The notes under the pieces were generated by a model, which saw only the letters and a list, made by a program, of their open reading frames with translations, did not search any database and was not told the DNA's origin. The position numbers were made by a program, and so were the translations under genes. Shown here piece by piece: positions 32,494-40,945 of a stretch of 64,000 nucleotides of DNA. Source of the stretch: Geodermatophilus obscurus (GTDB lineage Bacteria; Actinomycetota; Actinomycetes; Mycobacteriales; Geodermatophilaceae); contig NZ_FOWE01000001.1 of NCBI RefSeq assembly GCF_900115395.1, forward strand, positions 124,001 to 188,000, given 5' to 3'. Positions within the stretch are counted from its first letter, which is position 1. Each line of letters starts with the position of its first letter.

Positions 32494-33261
32494 TCAGCGG
32501 GCCTCCGGCTCCCCGCCGCCGTCGGCCAGCCGCACCCGGCGACCCGGGTGGCGCCCGGCCACCAGGCCGACCAGCCGCCCGGTCGGCCCGGCGGCCCCCA
32601 CCAGGTTCAGCCCCGGTGGGCCGGCGGCGGCGGCGACCAGCGTGTCGGCCGCGTCGACGTCGAGGAAGTGCAGGTCGGTGACGTCCCAGGTCACCGGGCG
32701 GGTGGCCCGGGACGTCGCGGCCAGCACCGCCCGCAGCGCGTCGGGGTCGGCCGACGACAGCTCACCGGCCAGCCGCAGCACCGAGCCGTCCCGGACGAGA
32801 CGGAAGACGCCGTCGTCGTACTCGGCCGTGGCGTCGTGCTCGGCGTCGTGCAGGGCGGTGAGCTCCTCGCGCTGGCCCGGCAGGAGCAGGTCGCGGAAGT
32901 AGGGGCAGAGCACCGTGAGCGGCAGGGTCGCGGTCAGCTCGGTCACCACGGCCTCGAAGTCGTTGCGCCCCGGCGTGGTCAGCGCCCCGGTGAAGCGGAC
33001 ACCGCGCTGCCCGCCGGCCAGGGAGTCGGTGATCGCGGCGCGCAGCACGTGCGGGTCCGGGGGCAGCACGAGCACCGCCCCGGCGTTCGCCGGCAGGCCC
33101 TGCCGCCGCAGGCGGGCGCGCAGCCGTTCCTCGCGGTCCTCCACCCCGATGAGCAGGACCCGTTCGCCCCGGCGCACGCCCTCGGCGACGAAGTCACCCA
33201 CGACCTGGGCGTGCGCCTCCTCGCTGTCGAGCACGACCCAGTCGTGCCGGCCCACGCTCAC
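32494..33261 (-). CDS. MEDS-domain sensor fused to a STAS domain
   Basis: 255 residues. Residues about 1-165 form a MEDS (DcmR-type sensory) domain: HDWVVLDSEEAHAQVVGDFVAEGVRRGERVLLIGVED, LRARLRRQGLPANAGAVLVLPPDPHVLRAAI, ELTATLPLTVLCPYFRDLLLPGQREELTALHDAEH. Residues about 175-250 form a STAS domain: VLRLAGELSSADPDALRAVLAAT...TWDVTDLHFLDVDAADTLVAAA. MEDS-STAS proteins are found around sigma-factor and c-di-GMP control in actinobacteria; the ligand is unknown. GTG 33261 is uncertain (33255 also possible). Divergent from the PAS-GGDEF gene, sharing 234 bases. Confidence 0.8.
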   Translation of the reverse strand: MSVGRHDWVVLDSEEAHAQVVGDFVAEGVRRGERVLLIGVEDREERLRARLRRQGLPANAGAVLVLPPDPHVLRAAITDSLAGGQRGVRFTGALTTPGRNDFEAVVTELTATLPLTVLCPYFRDLLLPGQREELTALHDAEHDATAEYDDGVFRLVRDGSVLRLAGELSSADPDALRAVLAATSRATRPVTWDVTDLHFLDVDAADTLVAAAAGPPGLNLVGAAGPTGRLVGLVAGRHPGRRVRLADGGGEPEAR

Positions 33262-33378
33262 CGCGCGTTGCGCGCCGCCAGGGACCGCCGTCGTTCCACG
33301 GTGCACCGCCGCACCTCCAGCCGGGACCTGCCCGGGACGAGGGAGTGCGCGACGTCCGCTGTTCGATCCGTCGCGGTT

Positions 33379-33407
33379 CTCCGGTGGCCGCGATGGTGCC
33401 ACCGGAG
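33379..33407. repeat. Perfect 10-bp inverted repeat between divergent signalling genes
   Basis: CTCCGGTGGC (33379-33388) and GCCACCGGAG (33398-33407) are exact reverse complements around nine bases. The last arm overlaps a 12-base motif GGAGTGCGCGAC (33404-33415) that also occurs at 33342-33353. Candidate operator region or hairpin for the MEDS-STAS and GGDEF promoters. Confidence 0.6.
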
Positions 33408-33495
33408 TGCGCGACACGCCCACGACCACCCCCGAGAGTGAGGCAGTGGACACGCGCCGCTCAGGTCGGGGCGCCTTCGTGCCGAACCCACCGGC

Positions 33496-35133
33496 GTGAC
33501 CGCCACCCCGAGGACGCAGGCCGAGCGCGAGGACGTGCTCGCCACCCTGCTCCGGTTGCCCGACGCCGTGCTGGCCGCCGTCGCCTCCGACGGCGTCCTC
33601 GTGCCCATGCCGGCCTCGGTCGGCATCGCCCCGCAGCGGGCCATGACCCCACCGGCCGACCGCGCCACGCTCCTCGACGTGATCCTGCCCGCCGAGGCGA
33701 TGCTCGTGATCACCGCCTGGGAGCGCGCCCGCAGCCACGGCGTGGGGCTGGCCACGGTGCACGGGCGCCGCGAGCCCGACGTCGCGCTGTCCCTGACCTT
33801 CGTCGACGTCCGCGATTCCCACGGCGTCGTCGTCTGCGCGCTCGACGTGGTCGCCTCCGGCACCCCGGCCGGCGACGGCACCGCGCCGCTGGCCGGCCTG
33901 GAGGTCTCCCGCCGGCCGCGCACCGCGACGGTCCGCAAGACCGCCCTGGCGGTCGTCACCGAGATCGACGAGCGCACCACCCGGATGCTGGGCTGGACGG
34001 CGGCGCAGATGGTCGGCCAGCGCTCCTCGGACTTCGTCCACCCCGACGACCAGGAGCGGGCGATCGCCACCTGGCTGGAGCTGCTGTCCCGCCAGGACTC
34101 CCAGCGGGTCCGGCTGCGGCACCGGCGCGCCGACGGCACCTGGGCGTGGCTGGAGCTGGAGAACCAGTACGTGCCGGCCGACGACCCCGCCGACGCCGTC
34201 GTCGTCACGCAGATGAGCGACGTCTCCGACGAGATGGCCGCGCACGAGGCACTGCAGCAGCAGGAGCGGCTGCTGCGGCGCCTGACCGAGTCGCTGCCGC
34301 AGGGCATCGCCCAGCTGACCCCCGACCGGGAGGTCGTGCACAGCAACTCGCGGCTGCCGGTGGTCCTCGGCGTGCCGGCCGTGCGCACGTGGGACGACGT
34401 CGCCGCGGTCGTCGACGAGGGTGCCCGCGCGGCGCTGGACACCGCGCTGTCCCGGGCGCTCGGCGAGGGGGTCGACGCGACCCTCGAGGTGGCCGTCCAC
34501 ACCCCGGCCGGCGAGGGGCGGGTGTGCGCGGTGAGCCTGGTCGCGCTCGGCGACCGCGAGGGCGCCCCGGGCGCGCTGGTGTGCGTCGCCGACGTGACCG
34601 ACAGCGCCCGGATGCGCGAGGAGCTCACCGCCAAGGCCACCTTCGACCCGCTCACCGGCTGCCACAACCGGGCCTCGACGATGGCCGTGCTGGAGGCGTC
34701 CCTCGCCGAGGGCGCCACGGCGGTGGTCTTCGTCGACCTCGACGACTTCAAGCCGGTCAACGACACCCTCGGCCACGACGCCGGCGACGAGCTGCTGGTC
34801 ACCACGGCCGCCCGGCTGGCCGGCGTGCTCCGCCGCGACGACATCGTCGGGCGCATCGGCGGCGACGAGTTCCTCGTCGTCAGCCGTGGTGTCGACGGCG
34901 ACGACGCAGCGGTGGCGCTCGGCGCGCGGATCCGGGCCGCCCTTGCCGTCCCCGCCGAGATCAGCGCGGGCACCGTGCCGCTGCAGGCCAGCCTGGGCAT
35001 CGCCTGGGCCGGCCCGGGCACCGACGGGGCCGTGCTGACCAAGCGCGCCGACCAGGCCATGTACCTGTCCAAGCAGGGCCACCGCGGCGAGCCGGTGCTG
35101 TGGACGCAGGACGTGGCCGCCCCCGCCCGGTGA
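33496..35133 (+). CDS. PAS-domain diguanylate cyclase (GGDEF)
   Basis: 545 residues, no membrane helix. An N-terminal sensor region of about 130 residues (PAS-like), a PAS_3-type domain at about 150-255 (MLGWTAAQMVGQRSSDFVHPDDQERAIATW, RVRLRHRRADGTWAWLELENQ), a third PAS-like region at about 260-375, and a GGDEF domain from about 380 (FDPLTGCHNR, AVVFVDLDDFKPVNDTLGHDAGDELL). The catalytic GGDEF is intact at 455-459, and RRDD at 446-449 is the product-inhibition I-site. No EAL domain. It should make c-di-GMP in the cytosol in response to an unknown signal. GTG 33496. Confidence 0.92.
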   Translation: MTATPRTQAEREDVLATLLRLPDAVLAAVASDGVLVPMPASVGIAPQRAMTPPADRATLLDVILPAEAMLVITAWERARSHGVGLATVHGRREPDVALSLTFVDVRDSHGVVVCALDVVASGTPAGDGTAPLAGLEVSRRPRTATVRKTALAVVTEIDERTTRMLGWTAAQMVGQRSSDFVHPDDQERAIATWLELLSRQDSQRVRLRHRRADGTWAWLELENQYVPADDPADAVVVTQMSDVSDEMAAHEALQQQERLLRRLTESLPQGIAQLTPDREVVHSNSRLPVVLGVPAVRTWDDVAAVVDEGARAALDTALSRALGEGVDATLEVAVHTPAGEGRVCAVSLVALGDREGAPGALVCVADVTDSARMREELTAKATFDPLTGCHNRASTMAVLEASLAEGATAVVFVDLDDFKPVNDTLGHDAGDELLVTTAARLAGVLRRDDIVGRIGGDEFLVVSRGVDGDDAAVALGARIRAALAVPAEISAGTVPLQASLGIAWAGPGTDGAVLTKRADQAMYLSKQGHRGEPVLWTQDVAAPAR

Positions 35134-35156
35134 CCCGCCGCCGCTAGCGTCGCGGG

Positions 35157-35684
35157 GTGACCGGCACCGTCCGAGACGCCACCCTGCGCGACGCCGCGGC
35201 CTGCCGGGACGTCTACGCCCCCTACGTCACCGGCACCGCCGTCTCCTTCGAGGCCGAGGCCCCGACTGCGGAGGAGATGGCCCGGCGGATCGCCGCCGCC
35301 CAGGAGCGCCACGCGTGGCTGGTCCTCGACGACGGCGGGGCGGTGCGCGGTTTCGCCTACGGCGGACCGTTCATGGCCCGGGAGGCCTACCGGTGGTCGT
35401 GCTCGGTGAGCGTCTACCTCGAGCCCGGCCGGCGGCGCACCGGCGCCGGCCGGTTGCTCTACGGCGCGCTGTTCGACCGGCTCGCCGCCCGCGGGTACCG
35501 GCGCGCCCTGGCCGGCGTCGCCCTGCCCAACGAGGCCAGCCTCGGCCTGCACCGGGCGCTGGGCTTCGAGGACGTCGGCACCTATCGGCGGGTGGGCTGG
35601 AAGGACGGCGCCTGGCACGACGTCACCTGGCTGCAGCGCGACCTCGGACACGACGTCGACGGCCCGCCCGCCGAGCCGCGGTGA
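35157..35684 (+). CDS. GNAT acetyltransferase, phosphinothricin/methionine-sulfoximine acetyltransferase family
   Basis: 175 residues. VRDATLRDAAACRDVYAPYVTGTAVSFEAEAPTAEEMARRI is the typical N-terminus of the PAT/Bar group; SVSVYLEPGRRRTGAGRLLYGALFDRLAARGYRRALAGVALPNEASLGLHRALGFEDVGTYRRVGWKDGAWHDVTWLQRDL holds the acetyl-CoA loop (RRRTGAG) and the characteristic end. Housekeeping members detoxify methionine sulfoximine/sulfone; resistance to phosphinothricin cannot be inferred. GTG 35157, 23 bases after the GGDEF gene. Confidence 0.88.
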   Translation: MTGTVRDATLRDAAACRDVYAPYVTGTAVSFEAEAPTAEEMARRIAAAQERHAWLVLDDGGAVRGFAYGGPFMAREAYRWSCSVSVYLEPGRRRTGAGRLLYGALFDRLAARGYRRALAGVALPNEASLGLHRALGFEDVGTYRRVGWKDGAWHDVTWLQRDLGHDVDGPPAEPR

Positions 35685-35711
35685 CGGCCGGCCGGCTCTA
35701 CTCTCCGGCCC

Positions 35712-36122
35712 GTGCGTGCGCTGCTGACCAGTTTCCGCAACTTCGCCTTCTCGGGGAGCCTCGTCGACCTCGCCGTCGGCCTGGCCATCGGGGCGGCCTT
35801 CGCCACGGTGGTCGAGTCCCTGGTGGGGGACGTCATCCTGCCGCTGGTCGCGGCCGTGTTCGGACAGCCGGACTTCGACGCCCTCGTGCTCACCGTCAAC
35901 GGCTCGCAGATCCGCTACGGGTCCTTCCTCACCGCGTTCGTCTCGTTCCTGCTGCTCGCGGTGACGATCATGTTCCTCGTCCAGGCCGTCCGGCGGGCCA
36001 CCGGCCGCGAGACCGCCGGCGCGCAGGGCAGCCGCGAGTGCGACCACTGCAAGAGCTTCATCCCGGTCGACGCCTCGGTGTGCATGTTCTGCACGCGCGA
36101 CGTCGAGCCCGTGGTGCCCTGA
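35712..36122 (+). CDS. mscL: Large-conductance mechanosensitive channel MscL with a C-terminal zinc-ribbon-like extension
   Basis: 136 residues. Residues 1-95 are MscL: RNFAFSGSLVDLAVGLAIGAAFATVVESLVGDVILPLVAA (TM1 with the pore Gly/Ala pattern), a short periplasmic loop, and FLTAFVSFLLLAVTIMFLVQAV (TM2). Instead of the usual C-terminal helical bundle alone, the end reads CDHCKSFIPVDASVCMFCTRDV, two CxxC pairs 13 residues apart as in zinc ribbons. The channel opens under membrane tension to release solutes. GTG 35712. The last codons and stop (GTGGTGCCCTGA) are repeated downstream. Confidence 0.92.
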   Translation: MRALLTSFRNFAFSGSLVDLAVGLAIGAAFATVVESLVGDVILPLVAAVFGQPDFDALVLTVNGSQIRYGSFLTAFVSFLLLAVTIMFLVQAVRRATGRETAGAQGSRECDHCKSFIPVDASVCMFCTRDVEPVVP

Positions 36123-36173
36123 ACCCGGTGGTGCCCTGAAGGCTCCGGTGCCCTGAACCCGGTGGTGCCCTGA
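36108..36173. repeat. Four imperfect tandem copies of the mscL 3' end
   Basis: A unit of about 17 bases, CCCGGTGGTGCCCTGAA, recurs: the first copy encodes the end of MscL and its stop, the next three (third one altered to GGCTCCGGTGCCCTGAA) fill the gap to the lysE promoter. Each copy carries an in-frame-like TGA. Looks like slippage duplication. Confidence 0.85.
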
Positions 36174-36198
36174 CCGCCGGGGTGCCAGCATCCGCGGC

Positions 36199-36861
36199 GT
36201 GGACCTGGTCGCCTCCCTGCCGGCCTTCCTGCTGGCCGTCCTGCTCATCTCGGCGTCACCGGGCCCGGCGATGGCGCTGATCCTGCGCCGCGCCGCGCTG
36301 CGGGGGTTCCGCGCCGCCGTCCCGACCGTCCTCGGCCTCGAGCTCGGCCTCTACCTCTGGGCGCTGCTGGCCGCGGCGGGGTTCGCGGCGCTGGTCGCCG
36401 CGTCGGAGCTGGCGTTCCTGGTGCTGCGGGTCGTCGGCGCCGTCGTGCTCGTGTGGCTGGGCGTGCAGGCCTGGCGCGCCGCCTGGCGCCAGCGGCGCGG
36501 TGCCGCGGCGGCGGGGGACGTGCACGACGACCTCGCGGTACCCGCGACCGCGGGCCGCCGTGGCTGGTGGACGGCGCTGGGGGAGGGGCTGCTGGTGCAG
36601 CTGGCCAACCCGAAGGCCGCCGTCTTCATGATCGCCTTCTACCCGCAGTTCGTGCTGGCGGACCGGCCGCTGGTGGCCACCACCGCGGTCCTCGCCCTGG
36701 TGCAGGTGGTCGTGGAGACCGTGCTGTACCTGTCGCTGGCCGCCGGGGTGGCCCGGGCCGGGGCGTGGTTCCGTCGGCGCCGGGTGCGGCAGGCGCTGGA
36801 GGCGGTCAGCGGCACCGTGCTCGTCGGCCTCGGCGTCCGGGTGGCCGTCTCCAGCCGCTGA
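36199..36861 (+). CDS. LysE family amino-acid/metabolite exporter
   Basis: 220 residues, about six membrane helices. FLLAVLLISASPGPAMALILRRAALRGFRAAVPTVLGLELGLYLWALLAAAG has the family SPGP motif in helix 1 and the G-rich second helix; GEGLLVQLANPKAAVFMIAFYPQF is the conserved NPK motif of helix 4. RhtB/LysE members export amino acids such as homoserine, threonine, leucine or lysine; which one is not visible. GTG 36199. Confidence 0.88.
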   Translation: MDLVASLPAFLLAVLLISASPGPAMALILRRAALRGFRAAVPTVLGLELGLYLWALLAAAGFAALVAASELAFLVLRVVGAVVLVWLGVQAWRAAWRQRRGAAAAGDVHDDLAVPATAGRRGWWTALGEGLLVQLANPKAAVFMIAFYPQFVLADRPLVATTAVLALVQVVVETVLYLSLAAGVARAGAWFRRRRVRQALEAVSGTVLVGLGVRVAVSSR

Positions 36862-36925
36862 CCGGCGACCCACCCTGTCCCACGGGCTACGGTTCCCGCC
36901 GGCAGGCACGGGCGAGGGAGGACGC

Positions 36926-37786
36926 GTGGGCACACCGGCAGGCACAGCGGCACGGCACGGGCAGGGCACGCTGCCCACGGGGCAGTACTGGCAGGGCTGG
37001 TCGGTGCCCGATCCGGCCGGCGTCGTGGTGCTGGTGCACGGCGCGCACGAGCACGGCGGCCGGTACGCGCACGTGGCCGAGCGGCTCGCGGCCGGCGGGT
37101 ACGCGTCCTACGCGCCCGACCACCCCGGGCACGGCCGCTCCCCGGGCCGGCGCGGCAACATCGCCAGCCTGGCCGCGGCCGTCGAGGGCGTGGCGCAGAC
37201 CTCCCGCGCGGCCGCCGACCGGCACCCCGGCGTCCCGCTGTTCGTCTACGGCCACAGCCTCGGCGGGCTCGTCGCGCTGCAGTACCTGACCGGGGAGCCG
37301 CACGAGCGGGTCGCCGGTGGCGTGGTCTCGGCTCCGGCCCTCGACACCAGCACCGCCAACCCGGTGCAGCGCGTGCTCGCGCCGGTGCTGTCCCGGCTCG
37401 CGCCCGACCTCGGCGTGCTGCAGCTCGACGCGGAGACCGTCAGCCGCGACCCCGAGGTGGTGGCCGCCTACCGGAGCGACCCGCTCAACCACACCGGGAG
37501 GATGGCCGCCCGCACCGGCACCGAGATCATGCTCGGCGCCGCGGCGATGCCCGCCCGGCTGCGCGGGCTGCGGCTGCCGCTGCTGGTCCTGCACGGCGGC
37601 GCCGACCGGCTCATGCCGCCGTCGGCGAGCGAGGTGGTGCGCGCGCACGCCGGCTCGCCCGACCTCACCGTCCGCATCTGGGACGGGCTCTTCCACGAGC
37701 CGCACAACGAGCCGGAGAAGGACCAGGTGCTCGACGACGTCGTCGCGTGGCTCGACGCCCGTCGCACGGGGGGCGAGCGCCGGTGA
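36926..37786 (+). CDS. Alpha/beta hydrolase, monoacylglycerol lipase-like
   Basis: 286 residues. VVVLVHGAHEHGGRYAHVAERLAAGGY gives the oxyanion HG, PDHPGHGRSPGRRGNI the family loop, FVYGHSLGGLVALQYL the nucleophile Ser (GHSLG), LLVLHGGADRLMPPSAS the acid Asp, and GLFHEPHNEPEKDQVLDDVVAWL the catalytic His; the sequence is close to bacterial monoglyceride lipases. Acts in the cytosol on monoacylglycerols or similar esters. GTG 36926 has GAGGGAGG ideally placed. Stop overlaps the next gene (GTGA). Confidence 0.9.
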   Translation: MGTPAGTAARHGQGTLPTGQYWQGWSVPDPAGVVVLVHGAHEHGGRYAHVAERLAAGGYASYAPDHPGHGRSPGRRGNIASLAAAVEGVAQTSRAAADRHPGVPLFVYGHSLGGLVALQYLTGEPHERVAGGVVSAPALDTSTANPVQRVLAPVLSRLAPDLGVLQLDAETVSRDPEVVAAYRSDPLNHTGRMAARTGTEIMLGAAAMPARLRGLRLPLLVLHGGADRLMPPSASEVVRAHAGSPDLTVRIWDGLFHEPHNEPEKDQVLDDVVAWLDARRTGGERR

Positions 37787-38352
37787 CGTCCGCCCTGGGG
37801 GACGGGCTGCGCCTGCTGCGTGCCTTCGCCACCAACCCGCGGCAGGTCGGCGCGGTGCTGCCGACGTCCCGCACGGCGGTCCGGGCGATGCTCGACCTCG
37901 CCGACGTCCCGTCCGCGCGGCTGGTCGTCGAGCTCGGGGCGGGCACCGGTGTCGCGACCCGCGAGCTGCTCGCCCGCCTCGGCCCCGACGCCCGCCTGGT
38001 CGCCGTGGAGATCGACCCGCAGCTGGCCCGCCTGCTCACCGAGCGCCTCCGCGACCCGCGGCTGCAGGTGGTGGTCGGCTCCGCGGAGGACCTCGGCGAC
38101 CACCTCGACGGGGAGCGCGCCGACGTCGTCGTCTCGATGCTGCCGTTCACCTCGCTGGAGGCCGGCCTGCGCGGGCGGCTGCTCGACCAGCTCCCGCGCG
38201 CGCTGACGCCCGCCGGGACGGCGCTGGTCATCCAGTACTCGCCGCTGGTGCTCGGGGAGCTGCGCCGCCGCTTCGCCGGGGTCCGCATCCGGGTGACGCC
38301 CTGGAACGTCCCCCCGGCCTTCCTGTACGCCTGCACCGGCCCCGGCGGGTGA
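37783..38352 (+). CDS. SAM-dependent methyltransferase, phospholipid N-methyltransferase/KsgA-like fold
   Basis: 189 residues. FLRAFATNPRQVGAVLPTSRTAVRAML matches the N-terminus of small phospholipid methyltransferases; VVELGAGTGVATRELLARLG is motif I (SAM binding), LVAVEIDPQLARLLTERL motif II, and ADVVVSMLPFTSLEAGLR motif IV. Ends VTPWNVPPAFLYACTG. GTG 37783 overlaps the lipase stop and its own stop overlaps the SDR start, so lipase, methyltransferase and SDR form a three-gene coupled unit; a role in lipid headgroup modification is inference. Confidence 0.85.
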   Translation: MTSALGDGLRLLRAFATNPRQVGAVLPTSRTAVRAMLDLADVPSARLVVELGAGTGVATRELLARLGPDARLVAVEIDPQLARLLTERLRDPRLQVVVGSAEDLGDHLDGERADVVVSMLPFTSLEAGLRGRLLDQLPRALTPAGTALVIQYSPLVLGELRRRFAGVRIRVTPWNVPPAFLYACTGPGG

Positions 38353-39191
38353 GCCGGCGGACCGCCGTCGTCACCGGGGCCAGCAGCGGCATCGGCGCCG
38401 CCGCCGCCCGGCTGCTCGCGCGGGACGGGTGGCGGGTGGTCGTCGTCGGCCGCGACCCCGGGCGCACCCGGGCGGTGGCGGCGGAGGTCGGCGGGGAGGC
38501 CGAGGTGGCCGACTTCGCCCGGCTCGACGACGTCCGCGCGCTGGCCGCCGGCCTCGCCGCCCGCCACCCGCGCATCGACGTGCTGGCCAACAACGCCGGC
38601 GGGGTCTTCGGCCGGCCGCGGTGGACCGCCGACGGGCACGAGACCACCCTGCAGGTCAACCACCTCGCGCCCTTCCTGCTCACCGCCCTGCTGCGCGGGC
38701 CGCTGGTCGCGGGCCGGGCCACCGTCGTCGCCACCTCCAGCGCCGCCGCCCGGATGGCCGGCGTCCTCGACCTCGGCGACCTGGACAACACCCGCCGGTA
38801 CTCGGCGACCAAGGCCTACGGCGACAGCAAGCTCGCGCAGGTCCTGCACACCCGCGAGCTGCAGCGGCGCCTCGGGCCACAGGGCGTCTCGGCGGCCGCC
38901 TTCCACCCGGGCGTGCTCGCCACCCGGCTGGCCCGCGGCTCGACCAGCCCGCTGCGGCTGGCCTACCGCACGCCGCTGCGCTGGTTGGCCATGGGCCGGC
39001 CCGCCGCCGGCGGGGCGGAGCTGGCCCGGATCGCGGCCGGCACCCCGGGCGTCGACTGGGAGCCGGGGGAGTACCACGAGCGCGGGGTCGCGGTGCGCGA
39101 CAGCCCGCAGGCGTACGACGACGACCTCGCCGTCGCGCTGTGGGAGGCCAGCGCCGACCGGGTGGGCCTGACCGGGGCCGACCGCTGCTGA
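38349..39191 (+). CDS. Short-chain dehydrogenase/reductase (classical SDR)
   Basis: 280 residues. Cofactor motif TAVVTGASSGIGAAAARLLARDG (TGxxxGIG), LANNAGGVFG (NNAG), catalytic Ser in ATVVATSSAAARM, and YGDSK (YxxxK) after KA. HETTLQVNHLAPFLL is typical of retinol dehydrogenase/WW-domain oxidoreductase-like SDRs. NADP preference is suggested by the basic GRDPGR after strand 2. Third gene of the lipase-methyltransferase-SDR unit; converges with the Na+/H+ antiporter gene, with only one base between the stops. Confidence 0.9.
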   Translation: MSRRTAVVTGASSGIGAAAARLLARDGWRVVVVGRDPGRTRAVAAEVGGEAEVADFARLDDVRALAAGLAARHPRIDVLANNAGGVFGRPRWTADGHETTLQVNHLAPFLLTALLRGPLVAGRATVVATSSAAARMAGVLDLGDLDNTRRYSATKAYGDSKLAQVLHTRELQRRLGPQGVSAAAFHPGVLATRLARGSTSPLRLAYRTPLRWLAMGRPAAGGAELARIAAGTPGVDWEPGEYHERGVAVRDSPQAYDDDLAVALWEASADRVGLTGADRC

Positions 39192-39192
39192 G

Positions 39193-40845
39193 CTACAGCG
39201 GCCGGGCCGGCAGCAGGTGCTCCTGGTGGTCGAGCTCGCGCTCGAGGACGCGCAGGCCGTCGTCGGGCAGCCGGCCGAGGTCGCGCCAGCGCAGCAGCTC
39301 GGCGCGTTCGGCGTCGATCACAGCGCGGCGCACCCGCAGCGCCGCCTCGTACTGCGGGGACAGCGGCACCGCCCCCTCCGCGTCGCCGAGGACCTCCAGC
39401 CGGCGCCGGTAGCGGTCCAGCCGGGTGCGCAGCGCGGCGCGCACGGACTCGATCGCGGCGTCGTCGACGTGGTCGTGCTGCTCGGCCTGCAGCTCGTCGA
39501 GCCGGTCGAGACCGGCCTCGACCGCCGCCATCCGGGCCTGGTTGCGCAGCCGGGCGGCGTCGGCGGCGTCGGCCCGCAGGCCCAGCCGCCGCACCAGCGG
39601 CGCGAAGGTGGCGCCCTGGCCGACGAGGGTGACCAGCACGGTGAGGAACGCGCAGAACAGCAGCAGGTCGCGGGCCGGGAAGGGGTCGCCGGCGTCGGTG
39701 ACCGCCGGGATGGTGAACACCGCGGCCAGGGTGATGACGCCGCGGGTACCGGCCCAGCTGAGCACGGTGATCTCGCGGCCGGAGAGCTGCCGCGGCGGCG
39801 TCGACGGGTCGTCGTCGTCATCGGCGCCGGGCGCGCCGCTCAGCCGCACGTGCAGCGCCTGGGGCGCGTGCTCGGTGAGCCACAGCCACAGCGGGCGCAC
39901 CAGCAGGACCGACCCGACGGTGACCACCGCGGCGACGACGACGGTCCCCGGCGGGTACGCCCCCAGGCCGCCGATCACCGCGGGCAGCTGCTGGCCGATG
40001 AGCAGGAAGACGACGCCCTCGAGCAGGAAGTCGACCAGCCGCCACACCGCGTCGGTCTGCAGCCGGGTGGCGCCCGAGGTCCAGTACGGCGCGTTGTGCC
40101 CGATGACCAGCCCCGCCACGACGACGGCGAGCACGCCGGACACGTGCACCGACTCGGCCAGCAGGTAGGCGACGAACGGGGTCGCCAGCGAGACGGCGTT
40201 CGACGACAGCGGGTCGCGGCGCAGCCGGCGCAGCGGCCGGATGCCGTGGGCGACCGCCAGCCCGGCCGCGACGCCACCGGCCGCCGACAGCGCGAACTGG
40301 CCGAGCGCGCCCCCGGTGGAGTACCCGTCCCCGACGGCAGCGCTCACAGCGACGCTGAGCAGGGTCAGCGCGGTGGCGTCGTTGAGCAGGCCCTCGCCCT
40401 GGATGAGCGTCACCAGCCGCGGCGGCAGGCCGACCCGCCGGCCGACGGCGAGCGCGGCCACCGGGTCGGGAGGGGCGACGGCGGCGCCGAGCGCGATGCC
40501 CGCGGCGAGCGTCGCGCCGGGCACCCACAGCGCGAACCCGGCGCCGACGACCAGCGCGGTGACCACGACGAGCAGCACCGACAGCCCGACGACGGTGCGC
40601 GTGTTGGCGCGGATGGCGATGAGGGAGGAGTCCAGCGCCGCGCTGTAGAGCAGCGGCGGGAGCAGGACCGCCAGCACGATCTCGGGGTCCAGGCTGAGGT
40701 TGGGGCCGGGCAGCAGGGCGTAGACCAGTCCAGCCACGGTGAGTAGCGCGGCGGACGGCAGGCCGGTGCGCGCGGCGAGCCAGCGCGCCGCGACGATCAC
40801 CGCCACCGCGGCCAGGACGAGCAGCAGGACGGTCTCGGCGTGCAC
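39193..40845 (-). CDS. CPA1-family Na+/H+ antiporter (NhaP type)
   Basis: 550 residues. About 12 membrane helices: VLAVLLPPLLYSAALDSSL is the family FFxxLLPPI-like stretch, GIALGAAVAPPDPVAALAVGRRVGLPPRLVTLIQGEGLLNDATALTL holds the ion-binding PDP/ND residues, and SWAGTRGVITLAAVFTIP the conserved GxRG. A soluble C-terminal region of about 130 residues follows (EAGLDRLDELQAEQHDHV...), likely regulatory. Exchanges cytosolic Na+ or K+ for protons in the inner membrane. GTG 40845. It and the LLM gene run the same way, separated by a strong hairpin. Confidence 0.92.
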   Translation of the reverse strand: MHAETVLLLVLAAVAVIVAARWLAARTGLPSAALLTVAGLVYALLPGPNLSLDPEIVLAVLLPPLLYSAALDSSLIAIRANTRTVVGLSVLLVVVTALVVGAGFALWVPGATLAAGIALGAAVAPPDPVAALAVGRRVGLPPRLVTLIQGEGLLNDATALTLLSVAVSAAVGDGYSTGGALGQFALSAAGGVAAGLAVAHGIRPLRRLRRDPLSSNAVSLATPFVAYLLAESVHVSGVLAVVVAGLVIGHNAPYWTSGATRLQTDAVWRLVDFLLEGVVFLLIGQQLPAVIGGLGAYPPGTVVVAAVVTVGSVLLVRPLWLWLTEHAPQALHVRLSGAPGADDDDDPSTPPRQLSGREITVLSWAGTRGVITLAAVFTIPAVTDAGDPFPARDLLLFCAFLTVLVTLVGQGATFAPLVRRLGLRADAADAARLRNQARMAAVEAGLDRLDELQAEQHDHVDDAAIESVRAALRTRLDRYRRRLEVLGDAEGAVPLSPQYEAALRVRRAVIDAERAELLRWRDLGRLPDDGLRVLERELDHQEHLLPARPL

Positions 40846-40905
40846 CGGGACATCCTCGCCGAGGGGCAGGCGGAGCCTACGGCGACGGTCCGTGGCCCCC
40901 TGCGG

Positions 40906-40937
40906 GGTCCCGCCTCCCGCGCGCAGGAGGCGGGACC
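40906..40937 (-). terminator. Strong terminator hairpin after the LLM oxidoreductase gene
   Basis: GGTCCCGCCTCC and GGAGGCGGGACC form a perfect 12-bp stem with an eight-base loop. It stands nine bases past the LLM gene stop on the minus strand and before the antiporter start, so it ends the LLM transcript. Confidence 0.8.
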
Positions 40938-40945
40938 GCGCCGGG

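Noticed and set aside
33258-36248. A 996-codon minus-strand frame over the GGDEF, GNAT and mscL genes
   Set aside because: It is antisense to three recognisable genes and Ser/Arg/Thr-rich without domains.
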